The position numbers and the translations under genes were made by a program. Below are positions 1 through 7,823 of a stretch of DNA of 64,000 nucleotides, in pieces. Numbering within the stretch: position 1 is the first letter of the stretch; each line of letters opens with the position of its first letter. The DNA comes from Flavobacterium psychrophilum (GTDB lineage: Bacteria; Bacteroidota; Bacteroidia; Flavobacteriales; Flavobacteriaceae), in contig DZCQ01000001.1 of assembly GCA_022730285.1 (NCBI GenBank), forward strand, positions 34,079 through 98,078, written 5' to 3'. Under the pieces are notes generated by a model. It saw nothing but the letters and a program-made list of their open reading frames with translations. It did not search any database and was not told where the DNA came from.

Positions 1-686
1 TACTTATTTGTTAATTCTACTTTTTGTTTCTTGTTTTCTATTAATTTATAAATACCAGAATCTAACCATTTTTTATTAATAGGGATAATAATTTGATAGG
101 AAATTAAAAAACTTAGCATCCCGATTATTGCTCCAAACAAAACATCTATCATAAAATGTTGTGATAAATAAACCCTAGAATAGGCGACCAAACAAGCAGT
201 AATTCCGAAAATTACTTGTTGGTATTTTCTTTTATAACACACATAGGCTAAGAACATAAACAATGCAAATGCAGTGGCTGTGTGTCCAGAAGTAAAGGAA
301 TTTATGTAGTTTATTTTTACACCATCAGCAAAATGTAAAACATTTTTGTCAAAAATACTTGCAGGTCTTAAAGATTCTGGAGCGAGAACTCGCTTTACAA
401 AAATGCTAGCTAAACCGGATATGGAAAAGGATAATAATCCTATTATAGTATTTCTGTAACTAATAAAAAGGGACATTCCAATAATAACCAAAATAGCAAA
501 TAAGCCGTCACCAAGATTAGTAATATTCCGAAACAAAACATCTTGCGAATAAGTCCAAGTTTCATTAATTTTTAAATGCAAAACTTTCTTCGGAAAGGCA
601 AGTATAGCAACAGAAATGAGAACAATAAAAGTAAGGCTGATACTAAAGAATGGGGTTAAATTTTGTACTATTTTTTTCTGAAACAT
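1..686 (-). CDS. PAP2-family membrane phosphatase (3' end at window edge)
   Basis: Integral membrane phosphatase of the PAP2 superfamily, acting on a lipid-linked or other phosphate ester; the substrate cannot be read from sequence. Reading from the ATG at 686, the frame stays open for 228 codons to the window edge, so at most a few residues or the stop are missing. Visible PAP2 signatures are a central FTSGHTATAF (the SGH motif) and a downstream SRVYLSQHFMIDV (the SRxxxxxHxxxD motif), which carry the catalytic histidines and aspartate. An earlier basic stretch, KRVLAPESLRP, fits the first PAP2 motif loosely. Several hydrophobic segments surround these. It is divergent from the cbs-like gene at 928 and does not share an operon with it. 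Family assignment is firm; specific function (undecaprenyl pyrophosphatase or lipid A phosphatase) is open. Confidence 0.88.
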   Translation of the reverse strand, partial: MFQKKIVQNLTPFFSISLTFIVLISVAILAFPKKVLHLKINETWTYSQDVLFRNITNLGDGLFAILVIIGMSLFISYRNTIIGLLSFSISGLASIFVKRVLAPESLRPASIFDKNVLHFADGVKINYINSFTSGHTATAFALFMFLAYVCYKRKYQQVIFGITACLVAYSRVYLSQHFMIDVLFGAIIGMLSFLISYQIIIPINKKWLDSGIYKLIENKKQKVELTNK

Positions 687-899
687 AATATCTATTTTTA
701 ATAAAATAATAAGAAAGATGTATTTTGCTAAAATACAGTAAAACACCATTCTATATATTATGTAATTGTTATTTATTTGAAAAATTTAAACTTGCTAATT
801 GTGTGCTTAAAAACACATAATCCTATTTTTAACCCCCAAATATTTTATTAAAAAAAGACTATTTATTAGATACCTAAACGTTCTTATAATTCAAATACC

Positions 900-907
900 T
901 ATATTTG
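900..907 (+). promoter_or_regulatory. Putative Bacteroidota -7 promoter element
   Basis: TATATTTG matches the TAnnTTTG -7 consensus of Bacteroidota sigma-A promoters and lies 20 bases before the ATG at 928. A clear TTTG -33 box at the right spacing is not visible; the nearest match is a TTC at about 881. Confidence 0.5.
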
Positions 908-927
908 TGCTTTCAAATTAAATAGAT

Positions 928-2286
928 ATGATTTATTCTCAAAATATACTAGGAACAATAGGAAATACACCATTAGTAAAATTAAACAAAGTAACTGCCG
1001 AAGTGCAAGCATTAGTATTGGCAAAAGTAGAAACCTTTAATCCAGGAAGTTCTACAAAAGATAGAATGGCACTCAAAATGGTCGAAGACGCAGAAAAAGA
1101 CGGTCGATTAAAACCAGGTGGCACTATTATTGAAGGAACCTCAGGAAATACTGGAATGGGACTTGCCCTTGCTGCAATAATAAAAGGATACAAGCTAATA
1201 TGCGTTATTACCGACAAACAATCTAAAGAAAAAATGGATATTTTAAGAGCAGTAGGCTCTAAGGTAATAGTGTGTCCAACCGATGTGGAACCAACCGATC
1301 CACGTTCTTATTACTCTGTTTCAAAAAGATTAGCAGAAGAAACACCAAATTCATGGTATGTAAACCAATACGATAATTTAAGCAATTCTTTAGCACATTA
1401 CGAACAAACAGGACCTGAAATTTGGGAACAAACCAACGGAAAAGTAACCCATTTTATCGCAGGAGTGGGAACAGGAGGAACCATCTCTGGGGTAGGAAAA
1501 TACCTAAAAGAAAAAAATCCGAATATTAAAATATGGGGAGTAGATACCTACGGCTCTGTTTTTAAAAAATACCACGAAACAGGAATTTTTGACGAAAATG
1601 AAATTTATTCGTACATAACCGAAGGAATTGGAGAAGATATTTTGCCTAAAAATGTCGATTTTAGTATCATAGATGGTTTTACTAAGGTAACAGATAAAGA
1701 TGCGGCCATTTATACCCGAAAAATAGCACTAGAAGAAGCAATTTTTGTAGGAAATTCTGCTGGCTCTGCAATTAAAGGATTGTTGCAATTACAAGAACAT
1801 TTTACAAAAGACGACGTTGTGGTGGTATTATTCCATGACTCAGGAAGCCGTTATGTAGGAAAAATGTTTAACGATGACTGGATGCGAGAAAGAGGATTCC
1901 TAGACGAAGAAATCACAAAAGTAGAAGATGTAATTAAAGAACATATCAATAAACCATTAATAATTGTTCGTACCGAAGAATTAGTTTCTCACGCAATTGA
2001 TAGAATGAGACAGTACAAAATATCTCAAATTCCAGTAATAGATGTAAATGGTTTTGTTGGATCGGTAAACGAATCAGATTTGTTCAGAGCCTATGTAGAA
2101 GACAAAGATATTGCCAGCAAACCCATCAAAGACGTTATGGGAAAACCATTTCCAATAGTAAAAATAGGAACGCCAATTGAAGAGGCTTCTAAACTTTTTA
2201 CCAAAGATAACCAAGCAGTACTCATTAATTTAGAAAACGGAAAACACCACATAATTACAAAATATGATATTATAGGCTCTATTTAA
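928..2286 (+). CDS. PLP-dependent cystathionine beta-synthase / cysteine synthase with C-terminal CBS pair
   Basis: Fold-type II PLP enzyme that joins a serine-derived aminoacrylate to homocysteine or sulfide, making cystathionine or cysteine. The N-terminal catalytic domain spans about residues 1-325: NPGSSTKDR gives the PLP lysine at K44, EGTSGNTG (69-76) is the substrate loop, and GVGTGGTISG holds the PLP phosphate. A pair of CBS modules follows (about 335-452), the usual place for nucleotide or SAM regulation. At 452 residues the length fits the bacterial CBS-with-Bateman architecture, while plain CysK is near 310. Sequence alone does not decide between CBS and O-acetylserine sulfhydrylase activity. 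The ATG follows a good -7 element at 900. The purM-like gene begins 37 bases downstream on the same strand and may be co-transcribed. Confidence 0.88.
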   Translation: MIYSQNILGTIGNTPLVKLNKVTAEVQALVLAKVETFNPGSSTKDRMALKMVEDAEKDGRLKPGGTIIEGTSGNTGMGLALAAIIKGYKLICVITDKQSKEKMDILRAVGSKVIVCPTDVEPTDPRSYYSVSKRLAEETPNSWYVNQYDNLSNSLAHYEQTGPEIWEQTNGKVTHFIAGVGTGGTISGVGKYLKEKNPNIKIWGVDTYGSVFKKYHETGIFDENEIYSYITEGIGEDILPKNVDFSIIDGFTKVTDKDAAIYTRKIALEEAIFVGNSAGSAIKGLLQLQEHFTKDDVVVVLFHDSGSRYVGKMFNDDWMRERGFLDEEITKVEDVIKEHINKPLIIVRTEELVSHAIDRMRQYKISQIPVIDVNGFVGSVNESDLFRAYVEDKDIASKPIKDVMGKPFPIVKIGTPIEEASKLFTKDNQAVLINLENGKHHIITKYDIIGSI

Positions 2287-2323
2287 ACTATAATAAGCAC
2301 ATTTCACACAACACAACTACAAC

Positions 2324-3502
2324 ATGGATACAAACAATTCTAAACGGTATGCACAAAGAGGAGTTTCTGCCGAAAAAGAAGACGTACACAATGCCATACG
2401 AAAAATAGACAAAGGACTATTCCCAAAAGCATTTTGCAAAATAATTCCAGATTATCTAACCAATAACCAAGACTATTGCTTAGTGATGCATGCCGATGGT
2501 GCAGGAACCAAATCGTCCTTAGCGTATGTTTATTGGAAGGAAACAAATGACCTGTCGGTATGGAAAGGAATTGCACAAGATGCCCTAATCATGAATATAG
2601 ACGACCTAATTTGTGTAGGTGCAACAACTAATATTTTGCTATCTTCCACCATTGGACGCAACAAAAATAATATCCCCGCAGAAGTAATTGCAGCCCTAAT
2701 TAATGGTACTGAAGAACTAATACAAGAACTAAAACAACATGGAATTACCATACACGCCACAGGAGGAGAAACAGCAGATGTAGGTGATTTAGTACGAACA
2801 CTAATAGTAGATTCTACCGTAACAGCACGCATCAAAAAAGAAGATGTTATAAACAATGCAAATATCCAAGCTGGCGATGTAATAGTTGGTTTGGCATCTT
2901 TTGGACAAGCAACTTACGAAAATTCCTACAATGGAGGCATGGGAAGCAACGGACTAACATCAGCACGACACGATGTTTTTTCAAATTATTTAACAAATAA
3001 ATATCCAGAAAGTTACGATAGTGCAATGCCACCTGACTTAATTTATTCAGGAAATACAAGCCTTACCGATGTTGTCGAAAATGCACCAATTAATGCAGGA
3101 AAACTAGTCCTATCTCCAACCAGGACGTATGCCCCAATTATTAAAAAAATACTAGAACAATTTACCCCAAAAGAAATTCACGGAATAATACATTGTAGTG
3201 GAGGTGGACAAACAAAAATACTCCATTTTATTGACAATTTGCACGTTATAAAAAATAATATGTTTGCCATACCACCACTTTTTAAACTAATACAAGAACA
3301 ATCCAAAACTCCTTGGAATGAAATGTACCAAGTATTTAACTGCGGACACAGAATGGAATTATACGTACCACAAAACATTGCAAACACCATTATCGAGATA
3401 GCACAATCCTTTCAAGTAGAGGCACAAATTATAGGAAAAGTAGAAGAAAGTAACGCCAAAAAACTCACAATTCAATCCATTTATGGCACTTTTGAATATT
3501 AG
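2324..3502 (+). CDS. purM: Phosphoribosylformylglycinamidine cyclo-ligase (AIR synthase), Bacteroidota-type
   Basis: ATP-dependent ring closure of FGAM to aminoimidazole ribotide, the fifth step of de novo purine synthesis, in the cytoplasm. The protein has the PurM/SelD fold order: an N-terminal AIRS domain with HADGAGTK (substrate/ATP loop), DALIMNIDDLICVGA and ATGGETADVGDL, then an AIRS_C domain with the CSGGGQTK loop and FNCGHRMELYV near the end. It is 392 residues against about 345 for E. coli PurM; longer versions of this kind are usual in Bacteroidota. The start at 2324 gives MDTNNSKRYAQRGVS, matching the conserved N-terminal RY..GV motif. It follows the CBS-type gene by 37 bases. A hairpin repeat begins 8 bases after the stop. 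Confidence is high for family and good for function, as no second purM is visible here. Confidence 0.87.
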   Translation: MDTNNSKRYAQRGVSAEKEDVHNAIRKIDKGLFPKAFCKIIPDYLTNNQDYCLVMHADGAGTKSSLAYVYWKETNDLSVWKGIAQDALIMNIDDLICVGATTNILLSSTIGRNKNNIPAEVIAALINGTEELIQELKQHGITIHATGGETADVGDLVRTLIVDSTVTARIKKEDVINNANIQAGDVIVGLASFGQATYENSYNGGMGSNGLTSARHDVFSNYLTNKYPESYDSAMPPDLIYSGNTSLTDVVENAPINAGKLVLSPTRTYAPIIKKILEQFTPKEIHGIIHCSGGGQTKILHFIDNLHVIKNNMFAIPPLFKLIQEQSKTPWNEMYQVFNCGHRMELYVPQNIANTIIEIAQSFQVEAQIIGKVEESNAKKLTIQSIYGTFEY

Positions 3503-3510
3503 AAGCTATT

Positions 3511-3645
3511 CCAGCTATTCGCTACAAGTTTTTGCCTTTCAAACCGTTTTTGTAACGCACAAAAAGAGCTTCCGCTGGTCGCTTTTTTGCACGAACAGAA
3601 AACAAGTTTTCAAACCAAAAAGCTTTCTGCTACTATCTGGGCTAT
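3511..3645. repeat. Dispersed hairpin repeat, copy A (long form)
   Basis: Begins CCAGCTATTCGCTACAAG and ends TTTCTGCTACTATCTGGGCTAT. These ends resemble those of copies C (28089) and D (51884), which read CCTGCTATcCGtTACAATCT at the left and TCTATCAGGGCTA at the right. The interior here is longer (about 90 bases) and rich in paired TTTTTGC/GCAAAAA-like stretches. It fills most of the gap between purM and the next plus-strand gene. Confidence 0.6.
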
Positions 3646-3667
3646 CCACAATAACTAAATAAAAAAC

Positions 3668-4030
3668 ATGTACGAACTAATTTTTTGGAACTACACCACC
3701 GATACATACTTAAATCACCATCTAGTCTATGAAGCACTTTTAGAAAATAAAAGTGTAGATGGCTTGGAAATTTTACCAATACCAATTATCCTTAACAGAA
3801 TTGCAAATGTATTTTCTGCTTGGGAAAAAGTAGATGAAAATAGCTGGAAAAATGCTAGTGGACAAGGTGCTTTTCATATAAAAACTACACCACAAAGCAT
3901 CAAAATTGACTGTTATGGAACACAAGGAACCGTCATGGATACCTTAGTGGATATTCTTAACGAATACAAATGCCCATTATACGACCCAGAAATACCAGCT
4001 CGTTACGACGAATTTTACGAAGAAGAATAA
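3668..4030 (+). CDS. Conserved-looking hypothetical protein, 120 aa
   Basis: No family recognised. The protein is soluble and acidic, with no signal peptide or membrane segment, several aromatic residues near the N-terminus (MYELIFWNYTTDTYLNH) and an acidic C-terminal tail (ARYDEFYEEE). Regular codon use and a clean ATG after an A-rich leader argue that it is a real gene. It starts 22 bases after the hairpin repeat and ends 7 bases before the GNAT gene, so the three genes to 5078 probably form one transcript. I assign no function. Confidence 0.65.
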   Translation: MYELIFWNYTTDTYLNHHLVYEALLENKSVDGLEILPIPIILNRIANVFSAWEKVDENSWKNASGQGAFHIKTTPQSIKIDCYGTQGTVMDTLVDILNEYKCPLYDPEIPARYDEFYEEE

Positions 4031-4037
4031 AATAATA

Positions 4038-4637
4038 ATGACACTAAATTTTAACACAGAAAACAACTATATCCTTGAAAATGATTCAGTAAGACTAGAG
4101 CCATTACAAGAAAGGCATGTGGAATTTTTAAAATTAGTTGCCATTCAGGATATTAAAATATGGGAATTTTCAACCCAAGAAGTATGCAACTCCGAAAGCT
4201 TTTACCATTACTTTGAATTAGCACTTACAAACAAGAATAATGGTACAGAATATCCATTTGCAGTTTTTGATAAACAAAGCAATCAGTATGTAGGAAGTAC
4301 ACGTTTTTATGACATAAATTTAAAAAATAGAACAGTACAATTAGGATATACTTGGTACGGAAAAGCATTTCAAGGTACCGGAATTAACAAAAATTGTAAA
4401 TATTTATTGCTTAATTTTGCGTTTAAAGAATTAGAAGTAGAAAGGGTAGAGTTTCGTGCAGACTCCACGAATATAGTAAGCATTCAGGCAATGAAAAGCA
4501 TCGGTTGTACTACAGAAGGTGTGCTAAGAAGCCACATGCCAAAAATATCTGGTGGAAGGCGAGATACAATTGTTCTGAGCATTTTAAAGCACGAATGGCT
4601 TGAAAATTTAGAGAATATTTTAAAAAATAAATTATAA
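4038..4637 (+). CDS. GNAT-family N-acetyltransferase (RimJ/RimL-like)
   Basis: Acetyl-CoA-dependent N-acetyltransferase; the acceptor (a protein N-terminus, antibiotic or small amine) cannot be told. The 199-residue protein has the Acetyltransf_3 layout: an N-terminal strand SVRLEPLQERHVEFLKL, a central YVGSTRFYDINLKNRTVQLGYTW segment (the GxIG-like strand), the acetyl-CoA-binding region KAFQGTGINKNCKYLLLNFAF, and the late EVERVEFRADSTNIVSIQAMKSIG motif in which the N..S..AM..G pattern is typical of RimJ-like enzymes. It sits 7 bases after an unknown gene and 3 bases before another, suggesting tight co-expression. Confidence 0.85.
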   Translation: MTLNFNTENNYILENDSVRLEPLQERHVEFLKLVAIQDIKIWEFSTQEVCNSESFYHYFELALTNKNNGTEYPFAVFDKQSNQYVGSTRFYDINLKNRTVQLGYTWYGKAFQGTGINKNCKYLLLNFAFKELEVERVEFRADSTNIVSIQAMKSIGCTTEGVLRSHMPKISGGRRDTIVLSILKHEWLENLENILKNKL

Positions 4638-4640
4638 AAA

Positions 4641-5078
4641 ATGCTTATAAACTTAAAATCAGGAATTGATAAATTGCTTTTTGGAATGAAACATAAAGAT
4701 GTAATCACTATTTATGGTCCACCAGACAAGGAGTTTTTAGATGAAGAAAAAAACAGCATTTATTTATATAATCAATTGCAATTTAGACTCACTTTTTATC
4801 AAGATGAAGATATGCGTCTTGGTTATATTATAAGTTCTAATCCAAATTTAGAGTTATTTTCGCAAAAAATAATGCATCAAAATTGGGAAAAAATAAAAGA
4901 AATAATCCTTAAAAAGGGTATATTAGCCTTTGAGAAAGAAAGTTTTGACGCTACGGATAATTATTTTAACGAAGCCAATTGGATGATTTTTCAAACAGAG
5001 TTCGGTCAGATTAAAAAATTTGAACTTGGAGCAATTATTAATCACAACGATGATTTTGAGTGGAAGTTCAAAGGATAA
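4641..5078 (+). CDS. Hypothetical protein, 145 aa, last gene of a small cluster
   Basis: Not assigned to a family. The N-terminus LINLKSGIDKLLFGMKHKDVITIYGPPDKE resembles the opening of several uncharacterised bacterial proteins in which a short 'G..L.FGM....V....G.P' segment precedes a beta-rich domain. That resemblance is only a pattern and does not define a function. The rest is mixed alpha/beta with no membrane segment. It begins 3 bases after the GNAT stop, so translation is probably coupled. The gene ends at a convergent junction with arfB that contains strong inverted repeats. Confidence 0.65.
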   Translation: MLINLKSGIDKLLFGMKHKDVITIYGPPDKEFLDEEKNSIYLYNQLQFRLTFYQDEDMRLGYIISSNPNLELFSQKIMHQNWEKIKEIILKKGILAFEKESFDATDNYFNEANWMIFQTEFGQIKKFELGAIINHNDDFEWKFKG

Positions 5079-5145
5079 CTTTATCGCTCACAAAAATAGT
5101 TGAAACTATGTACTTTTAGTCATTTCCCTTTCATATTCTAAAAAA

Positions 5146-5210
5146 TTTAACACGAATTTCACAAATTCACACAAATTTAATTCGTGCAAATTCGTGAAAT
5201 TTGTGTTAAA
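5146..5210. repeat. Long imperfect inverted repeat (hairpin) at a convergent junction
   Basis: The left arm (5146-5170, starting TTTAACACGAATTTCAC) and right arm (5184-5210, ending GAAATTTGTGTTAAA) are complementary over about 25 positions with two mismatches and a short bulge. Internal CACGAATT/CACAAATT units give it a direct-repeat character too. It lies between the ends of 4641-5078 (+) and 5283-5687 (-), so it could act as a two-way terminator, though no long T tract follows. Confidence 0.7.
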
Positions 5211-5230
5211 AATTTAAGTTTTGCAACCTT

Positions 5231-5277
5231 ACAGACTTTCAGTCCGCCAAGCCAAATCTATGGACTTCTAGTCCATA
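5231..5277. repeat. Twin GACT/AGTC mini-hairpins
   Basis: Two related hairpins in tandem: GACT-TTC-AGTC (about 5234-5244) and a perfect 8-bp stem TATGGACT (5259-5266), loop TCT, AGTCCATA (5270-5277). The second ends 5 bases before the arfB stop codon. They may help terminate arfB or the facing cluster. Confidence 0.65.
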
Positions 5278-5282
5278 ATGGT

Positions 5283-5687
5283 TTATTCTAAACTAGGTTT
5301 TTGTCTAAACTTTTTTGTTAGAGCAATTGTTTGTTTTTCTTTAAGACGCTTTTTTATCGCTGCTTTCGATACTTTTGTTGGTTTTCGTGGAGTTTTTAAT
5401 TTTAAGGCATGTGTAATTAACTGAATAAATTTTAGGAAAACATTTTTTTTGTTTTTCAACTGACTTCTATCTTGCTCACAATGAAGCGATAGTATTTTAG
5501 CACTACTAATTCTGTTTCCTAATTTTGTTTCAATTAATTTTGTTTCCTCAGGAGTTAATGCATTTGTATTATTTAAATCGAAGGTCAAAATTACTTTAGT
5601 AGATACTTTGTTTACATTTTGTCCACCAGCACCAGAACTTCTAACTGCTTTATAGATTACTTCCGTCTTTAATTTTTCTAAATCCAT
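5283..5687 (-). CDS. arfB: Alternative ribosome-rescue factor / peptidyl-tRNA hydrolase ArfB
   Basis: Codon-independent release factor that frees stalled ribosomes by hydrolysing peptidyl-tRNA. The 134-residue protein carries the release-factor GGQ motif in RSSGAGGQNVNKVSTKV (about residues 16-32), followed by the small RF-1 domain, then a basic, Lys/Arg-rich tail (KTPRKPTKVSKAAIKKRLKEKQ and onward) that in this family enters the empty mRNA channel. Length and layout fit ArfB/YaeJ. A class I release factor is ruled out because the stop-recognition domains are absent. It is the last gene of the minus-strand run from 9789, 24 bases after the NadR-DUF4301 gene. Confidence 0.93.
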   Translation of the reverse strand: MDLEKLKTEVIYKAVRSSGAGGQNVNKVSTKVILTFDLNNTNALTPEETKLIETKLGNRISSAKILSLHCEQDRSQLKNKKNVFLKFIQLITHALKLKTPRKPTKVSKAAIKKRLKEKQTIALTKKFRQKPSLE

Positions 5688-5711
5688 GGGGTATATTTTA
5701 ACTATTTATTT

Positions 5712-7823
5712 TTACAGCATTTCCTGATGAGCTGGTTTCAATAAATCATTTACTGTTTTCACTGGATTAAATGTTTGTAGTGGCACTTCCACAAATATGG
5801 TTATCCATTTTGCCATGCCACCATTCCATAATCCTGGAAGTTCGTATGCTTTGTAATCTACCCCGTTTTTAGATTTTTCTACAATAAAACCACTGTTTTT
5901 GTCGATAAAATTAGTTAGATTAAACTTTTTGTTGTTGTAATCTTTAATTCCACACACAATATCTACAGGGTTAAAGTGGGTAGCCTTATTCATAATTGCT
6001 ATTTGATTTTTATTGTAAATATCTACTTGCGACATTTCTACAATTTGTAAAGATAGTTTTCCACTACTATTATACACCCAGAATGGACCACCACCAGGTT
6101 CATTTTCATTTTTCACCATTCCACAAACTCGGATTGGTTTATGGAGTATTTTTTTAAGAAATAAAAGTTTGTTATGAAAGGTGTATTTATCAAAACTTTT
6201 TTTAATAACACAGTTGAGTTTGTTTTTTGCATAAAAAACAATTTCTGGAATTTCTTTCTCCGAAATGGTGTTATTGTCTATTTGTGTTAAGTAATTAAAT
6301 GTTTTTTCTTGCAATTCTAATAAAATTCCAGCCAATGCTTTTTTGTAAAAAGTGAGTGTATCGGATTGATTTTTAGACACATTGTCTATGTTTTTTATAA
6401 AAATGAGGTCGCTTTCAAGTTTATTTAAATTTTTAATTAATGCACCATGTCCGCCGGGTCTAAAAAGTAGTTTGCTAGCAGAATTTCGAAGAGGTTCATT
6501 TTTCATATCTACCGCAATGGTATTGGTTTTTGCACTCTGATACGAAAAATTTATTGCAATAGGTAACAAATTTCCCAACCTAGATTTAATTTTTTCTATT
6601 GTATTTTCAAAAAATATTTGATGTGTATCTGTAATGGTAAAATGTAAATTTGCAGTTTTAAGGTTAAAAGTATATGCCAAACTTTCTTTATAATGTTCTT
6701 CTATTGCAGTGGCAATATGTGTTTTATATTTATGAAAAGGTAGTATTCCTTTGGGTTTATTACCAAAATCAAAATATTCTGATTGCAGCAAATATTGTAT
6801 AAAAAAATAGTTTTTCTTATCTTTTTCCCAACTTGCAAAATCTGGAAAATTAGTATTTAATGTGATATCTATTTCTTCAAAAAAAGGAAATTTTTCCATT
6901 CCTGCTAAAAAAAGACTTAATGGTGTAGCATTATTTTTATTAATATAGCCATTAATGGTTTCATTTTCAGGTTTAAATCGATTTAAAAAATCGTCAAGAA
7001 ACTGAAACATTCTGCTTGCTGCACCAGATGCTGGAACAAATTTTTCAAGAGTTAAGTTACTTTTTTTAAACTCGAACAAAGCTACTTTTTCTTTCAATTC
7101 CTCTTCTGTAAAAGCACAAATGCCATTGTTAATAGTTGCTGGCTTTCGGAGTATCATTTTAGGGATTCCGTTTTCAAAGAAATTTAAATGCTGCTGGATA
7201 TTGTGAATAGATATTCCTTGTTGTTCTATTTGTACAAAATCGTGAGAGGAAAAATTTAACTTTTTTGTTTTTTTTAAGCGAGTAATTATATCTATCGCTT
7301 TTTGTAGTCTTTCTTCTTTGTTTCCTGCTATTTTTAGGTATGGGATGTTATATTCTTGAAGTGTTTTTTCAAAATAGACAAAATTTTCGTCTCTACTTTT
7401 GGCACTATCTCTAATAGTGTCTTTTTCCCACGGCATATCAATATCGGTTAAGATGGTCAAATCATATTGATGCTCTATTGCGGCTTGGTTTAAAATAGGA
7501 TTACACTTTTTATAGTTAATTTCCGAGAATATTTTGGTAACCAATAAGTTTGTATCACAAAATAAGTACCCATTTGCAGATTCTAATTTTTTGTTTTCGG
7601 ATAATATTTGTCCAGCAGCAATAGGAAGCATATCTTGCTCAGTACAAACTTCTTGTGTTTTTTGTAGCTTTTCTTCTAGATATTCTCGAGCAAATTCTGC
7701 GACCCAAGTGGTTTTAAAGTGTTTTGCTAGTTGCTTTGCTAACGTTGTTTTGCCTGTACTTTCTGGCCCAAAAATGGCTATTTTTAATATTTTACTAGGT
7801 CTTTGTTTAAAATCTTCTTCCAT
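5712..7823 (-). CDS. Fusion: NadR-like nicotinamide riboside kinase domain + DUF4301
   Basis: A 703-residue protein with two domains. Residues about 12-185 form a P-loop kinase: GPESTGKTT (19-27) is the Walker A, followed by WVAEFAREYLE, FCDTNLLVT and LTDIDMPWEKDTIRD, as in the ribosylnicotinamide kinase domain of NadR. From about 190 to the end it matches DUF4301: FVPASGAASRMF (near 262-273), RPGGHGAL (near 455-462) and FIKNIDNV. These recall the nucleotide and sugar loops of UTP-sugar pyrophosphorylases, but that link is inference. The frame is open to 7934; I choose the ATG at 7823 because the upstream part only re-reads pnuC. It overlaps pnuC by 40 bases, consistent with NR uptake and phosphorylation being coupled. 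From memory these domains are usually separate neighbouring genes. Confidence 0.85.
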   Translation of the reverse strand: MEEDFKQRPSKILKIAIFGPESTGKTTLAKQLAKHFKTTWVAEFAREYLEEKLQKTQEVCTEQDMLPIAAGQILSENKKLESANGYLFCDTNLLVTKIFSEINYKKCNPILNQAAIEHQYDLTILTDIDMPWEKDTIRDSAKSRDENFVYFEKTLQEYNIPYLKIAGNKEERLQKAIDIITRLKKTKKLNFSSHDFVQIEQQGISIHNIQQHLNFFENGIPKMILRKPATINNGICAFTEEELKEKVALFEFKKSNLTLEKFVPASGAASRMFQFLDDFLNRFKPENETINGYINKNNATPLSLFLAGMEKFPFFEEIDITLNTNFPDFASWEKDKKNYFFIQYLLQSEYFDFGNKPKGILPFHKYKTHIATAIEEHYKESLAYTFNLKTANLHFTITDTHQIFFENTIEKIKSRLGNLLPIAINFSYQSAKTNTIAVDMKNEPLRNSASKLLFRPGGHGALIKNLNKLESDLIFIKNIDNVSKNQSDTLTFYKKALAGILLELQEKTFNYLTQIDNNTISEKEIPEIVFYAKNKLNCVIKKSFDKYTFHNKLLFLKKILHKPIRVCGMVKNENEPGGGPFWVYNSSGKLSLQIVEMSQVDIYNKNQIAIMNKATHFNPVDIVCGIKDYNNKKFNLTNFIDKNSGFIVEKSKNGVDYKAYELPGLWNGGMAKWITIFVEVPLQTFNPVKTVNDLLKPAHQEML

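Noticed and set aside
687..927. Riboswitch or SAM-sensing leader before the CBS-type gene (and before ahcY)
   Set aside because: Only a short TGTGT/ACACA hairpin and A/T-rich sequence are visible; no recognised SAM or SAH aptamer layout.
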